From DASRLE01 sp963825315 (lineage in GTDB: Bacteria > Verrucomicrobiota > Verrucomicrobiia > Limisphaerales > Palsa-1400): DNA of 64,000 nt. The DNA is taken from assembly GCA_963825315.1 (NCBI GenBank), contig CAWGST010000001.1, forward strand, positions 558,001-622,000, read 5' to 3'. This document shows, in pieces, positions 1 to 12,754 of this stretch. Position 1 is the stretch's first letter, and each line of letters begins with the position of its first letter. Under the pieces are notes generated by a model. It was not told the DNA's origin. It searched no databases and saw only the letters and a program-made list of their open reading frames with translations. A program made the position numbers and the translations under genes.

Positions 1-3724
<3,724 letters not shown>

Positions 3725-3757
3725 GGCGCGTATATGGTTGGCAAATATGGGTTGAGA

Positions 3758-6700
3758 TTACTTGAGGTTGCTTAAAGCGGAGGCTTGCGCGGCCGCGGCC
3801 TGTTCCACCGGGTTTGAATAACCGACCTTGACGTCCATGGCCAAAGATTGCATTTCTTTGACCAGCACGTTGAAAGACTCGGGCACGCCGGCTTCGAGGC
3901 AATTGTCGCCTTTGACAATGCTCTCGTAAATGCGGGTGCGGCCCTGGACATCGTCGGACTTGACGGTGAGCAACTCTTGCAGGCTGTAGGCGGCGCCGTA
4001 AGCTTCCATGGCCCAAACTTCCATTTCGCCGAAGCGCTGGCCGCCGTATTGGGCCTTGCCGCCGAGCGGCTGCTGGGTGACCAGGGAATAAGGCCCGACG
4101 GCGCGGGCGTGGATTTTATCGGCGACAAGGTGGCCGAGCTTCATCATGTAAATGTTGCCCACGACGATTTCCTGGTCGAAAGGCTCGCCGCTGCGGCCGT
4201 CAATCAGGAGGGTCTTGCCGTGTTCGGGCAATTTGGCGTCTTTCAAGTAGGCGCGAATTTCCTTTTCCTTGATGCCGTCGAAAACGGGGGTGGCGAATCT
4301 GAGGCCGAGGAATTTGGCGGCCCACCCCAGATGGGTTTCCAGCACCTGGCCGACGTTCATGCGCGAGGGCACGCCCAGCGGATTCAAAACAATGTCCACC
4401 GGAGTGCCATCGGCCAGGAAGGGCATGTCTTCTTCGGGCACGATCTTGGCCACAACGCCTTTATTGCCGTGACGGCCCGCCATTTTGTCGCCGACCGACA
4501 ATTTGCGTTTGGAGGCGATATACACCTTGACCGATTTGATGACGCCGCTGTCGATTTCCTCGCCGGCTTCGGCGCGTTCCACCTCTTCGTCGTGCTGCAT
4601 TTGCAGATCCTCGAACTTCTTTTTGAAGGTGCCGATGATTTCGTTGATTTTATTGCGAATGGGCGAAGGATCGATTTCGATGCGATCATAAACCTGGGCC
4701 AGCTTGCGCAGGAGAGTCTTGGTGATCTTGCGATTGGCCGGGATGATGATTTCGCCGGTCTCGGAGTTGACGACATCGAGGGGGATTTTTTCGCCGAGCA
4801 GGATGTTGCTGAGGGCCTCGGTCAGTTGCTCGCGCAACTCGTCTGTTTTGGCCTTGTGCTCGTCCAGCACTTCCCTGGCGTGGCGCTTGGTTTCGGGGGG
4901 CAATTTGGCTTCGGCCTCGCGCTCCTTCTTGGAGGAGACTTTGACATCCATGATGATGCCGTAAGTGCCGGAAGGCACTTTCAGGGAAGTGTCTTTGACG
5001 TCGGCGGCCTTCTCGCCGAAAATGGCGCGCAACAAACGTTCCTCGGGGGCCAATTCCGTTTCACTCTTGGGCGTAATCTTGCCGACCAGAATGTCGCCGG
5101 GCTTGACTTCAGCGCCAATGCGGATGACGCCGTCAGGCCCCAGATTTTTCAAGGCCTCGTCGCCCAGGTTGGGAATATCGCGGGTGATTTCTTCGGGGCC
5201 GAGCTTGGTGTCGCGGGCGCCGACCTCGAATTCGTCGATGTGAATGGAGGTGAAGACGTCATCTTTGACGATGCGTTCGCTGATGAGGATGGCATCCTCG
5301 AAGTTATATCCGTTCCAAGGCATGAAGGCGCAAAGGACATTGCGGCCCAACGCCAGTTCGCCGCCCTGGGTGCAGGGTCCGTCAGCGATGACCTGTCCCT
5401 TCTTGATGGAGTCGCCCTTGGCGACCAGGATTTTTTGATTGATGCAGGTCGCGGCGTTGGAACGCATGAATTTGCGAATGGGATAAATCCAAACGCCATT
5501 GTCCGGATCGGTCTTGAGCTTCTTCTTGCCGTCCGGAACCTTGCCGTCCGAGGTGATGATCACCAGGTTGCCTGTGACAGAGGCGACTTTGCCGGCGTCT
5601 TCGGCCACAAGGACGGCGCGGGAATCGCGGGCGACGCGCTCTTCCAAACCGGTGGCCACATAAGGAGCTTCAGTCACGAGCAACGGCACGGCCTGGCGTT
5701 GCATGTTCGAACCCATCAAGGCGCGGTTGGCGTCGTCGTGCTCCAGGAAGGGAATCAAGCTGGCGGCAACGGAAACCAGTTGCTTGGGGGACACATCCAT
5801 GTAATCCACCCGGCCGGGTTCAACGTCAATAAAGTCCCCTTTGCAACGGCAGGTGACGCGTTCGCCCAGGAAGTTGCCTTTTTCGTCAATGGGGGCGTTG
5901 GCCTGGGCGACGATGTAAGTTTCCTCGCGGTCGGCGGTAAGGTAATCGAGATGATTGGAAACGCGGCCTTTTTCGACGCGGCGATAGGGGGTTTCCAAAA
6001 AGCCGAAATCATTGACTTGGGCGAAGGTGGCGAGGGAGGCAATCAAACCGATGTTGGGACCTTCCGGGGTTTCGACCGGGCAAATGCGGCCGTAGTGGGA
6101 AGGATGGACATCGCGGACTTCAAATCCGGCGCGGTCCCGGGACAAACCGCCCGGCCCGAGGGCGGAGAGACGCCGCTTGTGGGTCAACTCGGCCAGCGGA
6201 TTGATTTGATCCATGAATTGGGAGAGCTGGCTGCGGCCAAAGAAATCCCGGATCACGGCGGAGAGAGCCTTGGGATTGATCAATTTTTGCGGGGACATGC
6301 TTTCGAGACTTTGATCGAACAACGTCATGCGCTCCTTGACCAAACGCTCGGTGCGGGCCAGTCCCACCCGGCATTGATTGGCCAGCAATTCGCCCACCGT
6401 CCGAATGCGGCGGCTGCCCAGATGATCGATGTCGTCCAACGTGCCCTCGCCCTTTTTGAGACGGAGGAGGTACTTGGTGGCGGCGACCAGGTCTTCCTTG
6501 GTCAGGATGCGGGAATCGCCCCCCTTGATGCCCAATTTCTGGTTGATCTTATACCGGCCGACGCGGCCGAGATCGTAACGCTTGGCGTCGAAGAACAATC
6601 GCTTGATCAGGGCGCGGGCGTTGGCCGCGGTGGGGGGGTCGCCCGGGCGCAAGCGGCGGTAAATATCCTTCAGGGCTTCCTCTTCGTTCTTGCTGGGGTC

Positions 6701-7576
6701 TTTCTTGAGGCACTTGATGACGATGCCGTCGTCCACCGTGGTATCAACCACGCGGATTTTGTTGACGCCCAACTCGGCGATCTGTCTGACAACCGCCTTG
6801 GAAAGCGGCTCGAAGGCGCGGGCCACCACAATGCCCTTGTCATTATCGACCGCATCCTCAATGAGGACTTTGTTTTGGATGTCTTCGAGTTTTTCCGCCT
6901 CTTTGACGCTCAACTCTTCAATGTCGTAGAACAGCTTGAGGATGTCGGCATCGGTGCCATACCCCAGGGCGCGGAAGAAGGTGGTGGTCAAAAACTTGCG
7001 GCGGCGTTTTTTGCGGTCGAGATAGACGTAGAGCAAGTCGCTGGTGTCGAACTGGGCTTCATACCAGGAACCGCGGTCAGGAATGATGCGGAAGGAATGG
7101 AGCGTTTTGCCGTTGGGATGCTGGCTGGCTTCAAAGGCCAAACCCGGGGAGCGATGCAACTGGCTGACGATGACGCGCTCGGCGCCATTGATGACAAAGG
7201 TGCCCTGCGGAGTCATCAAGGGAAGCTCGCCCATGAAGACCTTTTCTTCCTTGGCGTTTTTCTCCTCCTTGAGCAGAAAGGTGACATGGAGGGGCGCGCC
7301 GTAGGTAATGCCCTCGCGCAGGCATTCCAGCCAGTCATGCTTGGGCTCGCCGATCTCGTAGCTGTGAAAGTCCAGGACACATTTGCCGTCATAACTTTCG
7401 ATGGGAAAAACCTCGGTGAAAACCGCCTGCAACCCCGTGTTCTTGCGCCGGGAGGGGGCGGTGTCGGTTTGCAGGAATTCCCGGTAGGAATTGGTCTGCA
7501 ACTCGATCAAGTTGGGCGGGGCAATGACCTCTTTGATTTTTCCAAAGTGGACGCGTTCAGTTAATCGTGATGGCAT
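3758..7576 (-). CDS. rpoB: DNA-directed RNA polymerase subunit beta
   Basis: Beta subunit of the core RNA polymerase, 1272 residues, starting MPSRLTERVHFGKIKEV. The rifampicin pocket is readable as LSQFMDQINPLAELTHKRR followed by LSALGPGGL. The residues equivalent to E. coli Q513, D516, H526 and S531 are all wild type, so rifampicin sensitivity is expected at this site. The block RDVHPSHYGRICPVETPEGP follows, and the C-terminal region GGQRFGEMEVWAMEAYGAA is conserved. The gene lies between rplL (202-base gap holding a hairpin) and rpoC (33-base gap), the usual beta-operon order. Confidence 0.99.
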   Translation of the reverse strand: MPSRLTERVHFGKIKEVIAPPNLIELQTNSYREFLQTDTAPSRRKNTGLQAVFTEVFPIESYDGKCVLDFHSYEIGEPKHDWLECLREGITYGAPLHVTFLLKEEKNAKEEKVFMGELPLMTPQGTFVINGAERVIVSQLHRSPGLAFEASQHPNGKTLHSFRIIPDRGSWYEAQFDTSDLLYVYLDRKKRRRKFLTTTFFRALGYGTDADILKLFYDIEELSVKEAEKLEDIQNKVLIEDAVDNDKGIVVARAFEPLSKAVVRQIAELGVNKIRVVDTTVDDGIVIKCLKKDPSKNEEEALKDIYRRLRPGDPPTAANARALIKRLFFDAKRYDLGRVGRYKINQKLGIKGGDSRILTKEDLVAATKYLLRLKKGEGTLDDIDHLGSRRIRTVGELLANQCRVGLARTERLVKERMTLFDQSLESMSPQKLINPKALSAVIRDFFGRSQLSQFMDQINPLAELTHKRRLSALGPGGLSRDRAGFEVRDVHPSHYGRICPVETPEGPNIGLIASLATFAQVNDFGFLETPYRRVEKGRVSNHLDYLTADREETYIVAQANAPIDEKGNFLGERVTCRCKGDFIDVEPGRVDYMDVSPKQLVSVAASLIPFLEHDDANRALMGSNMQRQAVPLLVTEAPYVATGLEERVARDSRAVLVAEDAGKVASVTGNLVIITSDGKVPDGKKKLKTDPDNGVWIYPIRKFMRSNAATCINQKILVAKGDSIKKGQVIADGPCTQGGELALGRNVLCAFMPWNGYNFEDAILISERIVKDDVFTSIHIDEFEVGARDTKLGPEEITRDIPNLGDEALKNLGPDGVIRIGAEVKPGDILVGKITPKSETELAPEERLLRAIFGEKAADVKDTSLKVPSGTYGIIMDVKVSSKKEREAEAKLPPETKRHAREVLDEHKAKTDELREQLTEALSNILLGEKIPLDVVNSETGEIIIPANRKITKTLLRKLAQVYDRIEIDPSPIRNKINEIIGTFKKKFEDLQMQHDEEVERAEAGEEIDSGVIKSVKVYIASKRKLSVGDKMAGRHGNKGVVAKIVPEEDMPFLADGTPVDIVLNPLGVPSRMNVGQVLETHLGWAAKFLGLRFATPVFDGIKEKEIRAYLKDAKLPEHGKTLLIDGRSGEPFDQEIVVGNIYMMKLGHLVADKIHARAVGPYSLVTQQPLGGKAQYGGQRFGEMEVWAMEAYGAAYSLQELLTVKSDDVQGRTRIYESIVKGDNCLEAGVPESFNVLVKEMQSLAMDVKVGYSNPVEQAAAAQASALSNLK

Positions 7577-7735
7577 TTTTAACCTCTGATCAATCTCCGG
7601 CGCAGGCCGGATTCTTATTTAGTTCAAACGACAAAAGGCCCGTTCTCTGGAATCCAGAAAACGCGCCGATTCAAAAATACTCTTTGAGACGATGAAATTC
7701 GTTTAGAAATCGCTCTCTCAACGGTGTCAAATTGA

Positions 7736-7760
7736 GCGGCGGGAAACAGAATCCCGCCGC
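7736..7760 (-). promoter_or_regulatory. Perfect 9-bp hairpin between rplL and rpoB (possible attenuator or processing site)
   Basis: The 202-base gap between rplL and rpoB contains a perfect stem of 9 bp (GCGGCGGGA / TCCCGCCGC) with a 7-base loop, 18 bases after the rplL stop. There is no T tract behind it on the transcribed strand, so it is not a standard intrinsic terminator. In E. coli this interval holds an attenuator and an RNase III site that lower rpoBC expression relative to the ribosomal proteins. The same role here is inference from position. Confidence 0.5.
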
Positions 7761-7778
7761 CCACAACATACACCATTA

Positions 7779-8159
7779 TCATTTAAGTTCAACTTTGGCG
7801 CCGGCGTCCTCCAGTTTCTTCTTCGCCGCGTCGGCATCGGCCTTGCTGGCCCCTTCCAGCACCGCCTTGGGCGCCCCTTCCACAAGGGCTTTGGCGTCGG
7901 CCAAACCCAGGCCGGCCTTGACTTCGCGCACGGCCTTGATGGCGGCAATCTTTTTCTCAGCCGGCACGGAGGCCAGAATGACGTCGAAGGCTGTTTTGAC
8001 TTCGGCAGCCGGCGCGGCGGCGGCGGCGGCCGGCGCGGCGGCGGCGGCCGGCGCGGCGGCGGTGACGCCCCAGGCGGTTTCAAGTTGTTTGACCAGGTCG
8101 GCGGCTTCAATCACCGTCAACTTGCCTAATTGTTCCACTAATCCAGATATGTCAGCCAT
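7779..8159 (-). CDS. rplL: 50S ribosomal protein L7/L12
   Basis: Stalk protein of the large ribosomal subunit, which recruits translation GTPases; 126 residues. The start MADISGLVEQLGKLTV at 8159 is preferred over the longer open frame because a GAAAGGAAAC ribosome-binding sequence sits just before it and the family begins here. An N-terminal dimerisation domain is followed by a long Ala/Pro hinge (around residues 35-55) and the C-terminal domain with FDVILASVPAEKKIAAIK. It follows rplJ after a 152-base gap that contains a small perfect hairpin (GCTCGCG / CGCGAGC, 8205-8222). Confidence 0.97.
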   Translation of the reverse strand: MADISGLVEQLGKLTVIEAADLVKQLETAWGVTAAAPAAAAAPAAAAAAPAAEVKTAFDVILASVPAEKKIAAIKAVREVKAGLGLADAKALVEGAPKAVLEGASKADADAAKKKLEDAGAKVELK

Positions 8160-8311
8160 GTTTCCTTTCAGTCTCGTCGCCGTCCACAGCCGCGGACGCA
8201 TTCTGCTCGCGAGCCCGCGAGCCGACGATTTACTTTGTTCTTGTTGTGTTGTTCATCCCCAACGCTTTGCCGGAGATGAAATTGTTTAGACTCATTGGGT
8301 TCGGATGAAAA

Positions 8312-8824
8312 TCATTCGCCTTTGGCCACGCGCGCGGCCAGGACACGGACCAACTGGGTGGCCGGGGTGTTGATGAGGGCGGCCAGCTTCGTGGCCGGGG
8401 CCATGATGACGCCCAGCAGCTTGGAACGGAGAACTTCGATGGATGGCAAATCGGCCAGGGCCACGATGTCCGCGGTTTCCAGACGCTGGTTCTTTAAATA
8501 GCCAAAGCGGATCTTCGGCTTGTCAAACTCGGCGCCAAAAGTCCTGACCACTTTGGCCGCCGAAGAAATATCGCGCTGGCCGGTGATGACGGCGAGCTGG
8601 CCGGTCAGGGTGGCGCCCAAATCAGCCACGCCGGATTCTTTGACGGCCAGGCGGAAGAGCGAATTCTTCACGACGTGCATTTCGGCTCCCGCCTTGTTGA
8701 GGCGCTTGCGCAGTTCGGTGATGGGTCCGACCTTCAAGCCCCGGTAATCGACCACGATAAAATAGGGCGAGGCATTGAGCCGGATGAGGTACTCGCTGCT
8801 GATATATTGTTTTTCCAGGCGCAT
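8312..8824 (-). CDS. rplJ: 50S ribosomal protein L10
   Basis: L10 anchors the L7/L12 dimers to the ribosome. It has 170 residues and starts MRLEKQYISSEYLIRLN, with the family core FIVVDYRGLKVGPITELRKR and VVKNSLFRLAV. It begins only 18 bases after rplA ends. There is therefore no room for the long L10-binding leader that E. coli has upstream of rplJ, and any autoregulation would have to act elsewhere in the operon. Confidence 0.96.
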   Translation of the reverse strand: MRLEKQYISSEYLIRLNASPYFIVVDYRGLKVGPITELRKRLNKAGAEMHVVKNSLFRLAVKESGVADLGATLTGQLAVITGQRDISSAAKVVRTFGAEFDKPKIRFGYLKNQRLETADIVALADLPSIEVLRSKLLGVIMAPATKLAALINTPATQLVRVLAARVAKGE

Positions 8825-8842
8825 GATGGTGTTTCCTCGGGG

Positions 8843-9541
8843 TTAGGCGGCTTCCAGGAATTCGCGAACGTCCACCCGAACCGGCGGGCTCATGGTGGCG
8901 GACAGGGTGCAACTGCGAATAAAAGTGCCCTTGGAACTGCTCGGCTTGGACCTCGCCACCGCCCGGATTACGGCGCGGGCATTTTCCACAATTTGGTCGG
9001 CGGCAAAGGACACCTTGCCGATGGGGACATGAATGTTGCCGCCCTTGTCAATTTTAAATTCAACGCGGCCGGCCTTCACTTCCCTGACCGCTTTGGCGGT
9101 GTCATCGGTCACGGTGCCGGTCTTGGGATTGGGCATGAGGCCGCGCGGACCAAGGGCCTTGCCCAGTTTGCGGACTTCGGACATGGCTTCGGGCGTGGCG
9201 ATGGCCACGTCGAATTCCGTCCAACCTTCCGTGCATCGCTTGATCAACTCTTCATAGCCGACATATTCGGCGCCGGCGGCGCGGGCGGCATCGGCGGCCG
9301 CGCCCGGCCTGGCAAAAACGAGCACGCGGACGGTTTTGCCGCTGCCGTGGGGCAGAGGAACGGTGCCGCGAACCATTTGATCGGATTGTTTGGGATCGAC
9401 GCCCAATTTGAAAGCCATGTCAATGGTTTCGTTGAATTTGGCCTTGGGGAACTTGCCCAGGACCTCCACGGCCGATTTCAACGGGTAAAGCTTTTTGGCT
9501 TCCACCAATTCGATTCCTTTTTTATAGCGTTTGCTTGGCAT
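8843..9541 (-). CDS. rplA: 50S ribosomal protein L1
   Basis: Binds 23S rRNA at the L1 stalk and can act as a translational repressor of its own operon in other bacteria. It has 232 residues and starts MPSKRYKKGIELVEAKKLYP. The L1 signature region around GPRGLMPNPKTGTVT and the KIDKGGNIHVPIGK segment are intact. It lies between rplK (54-base gap) and rplJ (18-base gap) in the standard order. Confidence 0.98.
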   Translation of the reverse strand: MPSKRYKKGIELVEAKKLYPLKSAVEVLGKFPKAKFNETIDMAFKLGVDPKQSDQMVRGTVPLPHGSGKTVRVLVFARPGAAADAARAAGAEYVGYEELIKRCTEGWTEFDVAIATPEAMSEVRKLGKALGPRGLMPNPKTGTVTDDTAKAVREVKAGRVEFKIDKGGNIHVPIGKVSFAADQIVENARAVIRAVARSKPSSSKGTFIRSCTLSATMSPPVRVDVREFLEAA

Positions 9542-9595
9542 TCTAATAAGCGGTGCAAGCGAACGCCGCCATGAGCGGCGCTCTCCCGCGGTTGA

Positions 9596-10021
9596 TTATT
9601 CCTGAACCTCGATGCCCATGCTGCGGGCCGTGCCCGCAATGACCCGGAACGCGGCTTCTTCGGAAGTGGCGTTCAAATCCTTCATTTTAATTTTGACAAT
9701 GTCCAAAACCTGTTTGCGGCTCACTTTGCCGACCTTGTCCTTGTTCGGTATTTTTGAACCCGAGGCGATGCCGGCGGCTTTTTTGAGCAAGATGGAGGCC
9801 GGAGGGGACTTGGTGATAAAGGTGAAGGACTTGTCCGCAAAAACGGTGATGACGACCGGAATAATCATGCCGGACTGTTCCCTGGTGGCGGCGTTGAATT
9901 CCTTGCAAAAGGCCATGATGTTCACGCCTTGCTGGCCGAGGGCCGGGCCGACCGGCGGGGCCGGGTTGGCTTGCCCGGCCGGAATCTGCAGCTTGATCTG
10001 TCCAGTAATCTTCTTTGCCAT
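9596..10021 (-). CDS. rplK: 50S ribosomal protein L11
   Basis: L11 is part of the GTPase-associated centre of the large subunit. It has 141 residues, the normal length, starting MAKKITGQIKLQIPAGQANP, and ends with GTARSMGIEVQE. The proline-rich N-terminal domain (PPVGPALGQQGVNIMAFCKE) and the rRNA-binding C-terminal domain are complete. It starts 11 bases after nusG ends, so translation is probably coupled. Confidence 0.98.
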   Translation of the reverse strand: MAKKITGQIKLQIPAGQANPAPPVGPALGQQGVNIMAFCKEFNAATREQSGMIIPVVITVFADKSFTFITKSPPASILLKKAAGIASGSKIPNKDKVGKVSRKQVLDIVKIKMKDLNATSEEAAFRVIAGTARSMGIEVQE

Positions 10022-10032
10022 AAATCTGTTTC

Positions 10033-10584
10033 CTATGCTTTCTCCACCTGCCAGTACTCGAGTTCGACCGGAGTATTGCGGCCAAAAATATTGACGGTCA
10101 CCTTCAGTTTCCCGCGTTCGGGTTCAATCTCTTCTATCACGCCGCTAAAATTCAGAAACGGCCCGTCGTTGATCTTGACGGTCTCGCCCGCTTCAAAATG
10201 AACCTTCGGCTTCTCCGTTTCCTCGGATTCAGAGATTTGCGCCTTGATCGTGGCGATTTCGTCCGGCGTCACCGGAATCGGGCGGTCTCCGCCCACGATG
10301 CCAATTTTACCCGGGGTGTCCTGAATAAAATACCACGGCTTTTCCAGAATCCGGTTCCCCTCATCCACCAGGACCATGTCAATATAAACGTAGCCCGGAT
10401 GCAGCTTGCGGCTGGTGACGGTTTTCTTGCCGCCGCGCACATCGACCACTTTCTCGACCGGGACAAGGACCTCTTTAATATATTCGCTCATCTCTTCCGC
10501 TTTGAGGCGCTTTTCGATGTTCTCCTTGACCTTTTGCTCCTGGCCGGACAAAGTATGGATGACAAACCACTGGCTTTTTGACAT
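10033..10584 (-). CDS. nusG: Transcription termination/antitermination protein NusG
   Basis: NusG binds RNA polymerase and links it to Rho and the ribosome. The start MSKSQWFVIHTLSGQEQKV at 10584 is chosen over an upstream alternative because an AAGGA motif lies 7 bases before it and the family begins this way; this gives 183 residues. The NGN domain includes LHPGYVYIDMVL and the C-terminal KOW domain includes VKINDGPFLNFSGVIEEIEP. It follows secE after 10 bases, the conserved secE-nusG pairing. Confidence 0.97.
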   Translation of the reverse strand: MSKSQWFVIHTLSGQEQKVKENIEKRLKAEEMSEYIKEVLVPVEKVVDVRGGKKTVTSRKLHPGYVYIDMVLVDEGNRILEKPWYFIQDTPGKIGIVGGDRPIPVTPDEIATIKAQISESEETEKPKVHFEAGETVKINDGPFLNFSGVIEEIEPERGKLKVTVNIFGRNTPVELEYWQVEKA

Positions 10585-10594
10585 TGGCAAATCC

Positions 10595-10849
10595 TTAAAC
10601 AATTATATGCATCACAAGGGTCACCACGTAATCCACGCCCATGGTGAAACCGCCCAGAACGCCAACCGACACAATGACCACCGTGGTGGAACCCATTAAT
10701 TCATCCCACGTCGGCCAGGTGCATTTCCACAACTCATCCTTCGTTTCGTGGAAGTAGCCGGACAGGCGCAAAAACGCCCCCTGGCGCCACAGCAGGGCGA
10801 ACACCACCAAGGCCAGCACCATCACAAATATAATTGGCAAATAACTCAT
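10595..10849 (-). CDS. secE: Preprotein translocase subunit SecE
   Basis: Essential small subunit of the SecYEG channel; about 84 residues. The amphipathic SecE motif is visible as YFHETKDELWKCTWPTWDEL, followed by a C-terminal membrane segment (STTVVIVSVGVLGGF onward). Unlike the minimal one-span form, it also has an N-terminal hydrophobic segment (YLPIIFVMVLALVVFALLW), so two spans are predicted. The start ATG at 10849 is chosen; a TTG seven codons upstream (10870) is an alternative. It precedes nusG, as usual. Confidence 0.93.
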   Translation of the reverse strand: MSYLPIIFVMVLALVVFALLWRQGAFLRLSGYFHETKDELWKCTWPTWDELMGSTTVVIVSVGVLGGFTMGVDYVVTLVMHIIV

Positions 10850-10882
10850 TTCAAAACTTTCATCCTGCAAATCCTCTGGTTA

Positions 10883-10972
10883 TGGCGGAGGGGGAGGGAT
10901 TCGAACCCCCGGTGCGGTTTCCCGCACAACGGTTTTCAAGACCGTCGCGATAGACCACTCTGCCACCCCTCC
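10883..10972 (-). tRNA. tRNA-Ser (anticodon UGA)
   Basis: The 90-base gene folds as a class II tRNA: the acceptor strand GGAGGGG pairs with CCCCTCC, followed by discriminator G and an encoded CCA. The anticodon loop reads CTTGAAA with TGA as anticodon. A long variable arm and a TTCGAAT T-loop are present. The gene sits between tRNA-Trp and secE. Confidence 0.96.
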
Positions 10973-11008
10973 CGCAAACCACTCTCCCCGGGCTTGCCTC
11001 CCCACTGG

Positions 11009-11084
11009 TGGCAGGGCGGGAGGGACTCGAACCCCCAACCGACGGTTTTGGAGACCGCTACTCTACCAATTGAGCTACCGCCCT
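11009..11084 (-). tRNA. tRNA-Trp (anticodon CCA)
   Basis: A 76-base tRNA with acceptor AGGGCGG pairing to CCGCCCT, discriminator G and encoded CCA. The anticodon loop CTCCAAA carries CCA, and the T-loop reads TTCGAGT. It stands between tuf and the tRNA-Ser gene. tRNA-Trp between tuf and secE is a widespread arrangement. Confidence 0.97.
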
Positions 11085-11145
11085 ATGCCGTCGAGTGGTC
11101 CCTCATCCCCGGCAGAAGCCGCCTGGCGCGCTCCTGCCGCAAAAT

Positions 11146-12336
11146 CTAAGTTACAATATCCGACACGCGGCCGGCGCCAATTGTCCGGCCTCCTTCGCGA
11201 ATGGCGAAGCGCTGCCCTTTCTCCATCGCCACCGGGGCGATTAATCCGATTTCCACCGAGACATTGTCCCCCGGCATGACCATTTCGACGCCTTGGGCCA
11301 GTTTGACGGTGCCCGTGACGTCCGTGGTGCGAAAATAAAACTGGGGCCGGTAATTGGTGAAGAAGGGCGTATGCCGGCCGCCTTCATCCTTGGAAAGAAC
11401 ATAGACCTCGGCCTTGAATTGGGTGTGGGGCGTGATGCTGCCGGGTTTGGCCAGAACCATGCCGCGCTCGACTTCATCCTTTTTCGTGCCGCGCAAGAGA
11501 ACCCCCACGTTGTCCCCCGCGCTGGCTTTGTCCAGCAGCTTGCGGAACATCTCGATGTCCGTGGCCACCGTTTTGCGCGTGTCCTTCAAGCCCACGATTT
11601 CCACGTCGGACATTTTCTGCAATTCACCGCGTTCAACACGGCCGGTGACAACCGTCCCGCGGCCTTCAATGTTGAATACGTCCTCGATGCACATCAGGAA
11701 CGGCTTGTCGATCTCGCGCGTTGGCAGCGGAATGAAGCTGTCCACCGCGGCCAAAAGCTCCTCGATGGATTTGAGACCCTCCGGCGTGCCGTTCAAGGCC
11801 GCCGTGGCGCTGCCGCGAACGATCGGGGTCTTGTCGCCCGGGAACTGATATTTGTTGAGCAAATCCCGAATTTCCATATCGACCAAGTCCAGCAATTCAG
11901 GATCATCGACCAAATCCACCTTGTTCAAGTAAACCACAATGGCCGGGACCCCGACCTGGCGGGCCAGCAAAATGTGCTCGCGCGTCTGCGGCATCGGACC
12001 GTCCGCCGCGCTGACGACCAGGATGGCGCCGTCCATTTGCGCCGCGCCGGTGATCATGTTCTTGATGTAGTCGGCGTGGCCGGGACAATCGACGTGGGCA
12101 TAATGGCGCGTGGGAGATTCGTATTCGACGTGCGAGACGGCGATGGTCACCGTCTTGGTGGCGTCGCGGATGGTGCCGCCCTTGGTGATGTCGGCATAGC
12201 TGATCGGTTTGGCCATGCCCTTTTTGCTTTGGACTTCAACAATGGCGGCGGTCAAGGTGGATTTGCCATGGTCAACGTGGCCGATGGTGCCGATGTTGAC
12301 GTGGGGTTTAGTTCTTTTGAAGGCTTCTTTTGCCAT
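11146..12336 (-). CDS. tuf: Translation elongation factor Tu
   Basis: EF-Tu delivers aminoacyl-tRNA to the ribosome. It has 396 residues and starts MAKEAFKRTKPHVNIGTIGH. The GTPase motifs are intact: GHVDHGKST (P-loop), DCPGHADY (switch II), NKVD and the GSA-type G5 motif. Domains 2 and 3 are complete and the protein ends in RVSDIVT. It is flanked by tRNA-Thr upstream and tRNA-Trp downstream on the same strand, a conserved tRNA-tuf transcription unit. Confidence 0.99.
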   Translation of the reverse strand: MAKEAFKRTKPHVNIGTIGHVDHGKSTLTAAIVEVQSKKGMAKPISYADITKGGTIRDATKTVTIAVSHVEYESPTRHYAHVDCPGHADYIKNMITGAAQMDGAILVVSAADGPMPQTREHILLARQVGVPAIVVYLNKVDLVDDPELLDLVDMEIRDLLNKYQFPGDKTPIVRGSATAALNGTPEGLKSIEELLAAVDSFIPLPTREIDKPFLMCIEDVFNIEGRGTVVTGRVERGELQKMSDVEIVGLKDTRKTVATDIEMFRKLLDKASAGDNVGVLLRGTKKDEVERGMVLAKPGSITPHTQFKAEVYVLSKDEGGRHTPFFTNYRPQFYFRTTDVTGTVKLAQGVEMVMPGDNVSVEIGLIAPVAMEKGQRFAIREGGRTIGAGRVSDIVT

Positions 12337-12413
12337 AATCTCCTGCGTGTTTTTGTTTATGTTTAACGATCTCTTGCAAAATTTTCAGGCTTTGCCATAT
12401 CCTCACAGTTATC

Positions 12414-12489
12414 TGGAGCCCATGATCAGGATTGAACTGATGACCTCGTCCTTACCAAGGACGCGCTCTGCCAACTGAGCTACATGGGC
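12414..12489 (-). tRNA. tRNA-Thr (anticodon GGU)
   Basis: A 76-base tRNA with acceptor GCCCATG pairing to CATGGGC, discriminator T and encoded CCA. The anticodon loop TTGGTAA carries GGT and the T-loop reads TTCAATC. It lies 77 bases upstream of tuf and appears to head the whole minus-strand block. Upstream of it a TTGACA (12596-12601, minus) is present, but I see no convincing -10 partner. Confidence 0.96.
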
Positions 12490-12754
12490 AAAAGCCAAAA
12501 TCGCCTGCTTCCTGACCGTGCGAAACGACAAAAAACCATTACCCCTGCCTTTTTCGCTTTCGAAAGAGCCACGGGGCACAATGGTCAATTTGCTATGTCA
12601 AGCCCGATAACTGGAGGCAAAATAAGGCCGCCCGGAAAATATGTCAACGGCTTTTTTCAGGTTTTTTCCTGAGGGGAGACAAAACCCTGAGAATTTTACG
12701 GAATTTTCTTATGAATTGTTTGCATGTTGTTGGTTTGCAAACGGTTACAACAAA

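Noticed and set aside
3848..7564. A 1238-codon open frame on the plus strand opposite rpoB
   Set aside because: Same reason: a codon-bias shadow of rpoB. The coincidence of two such frames in a row follows from the bias, not from coding.
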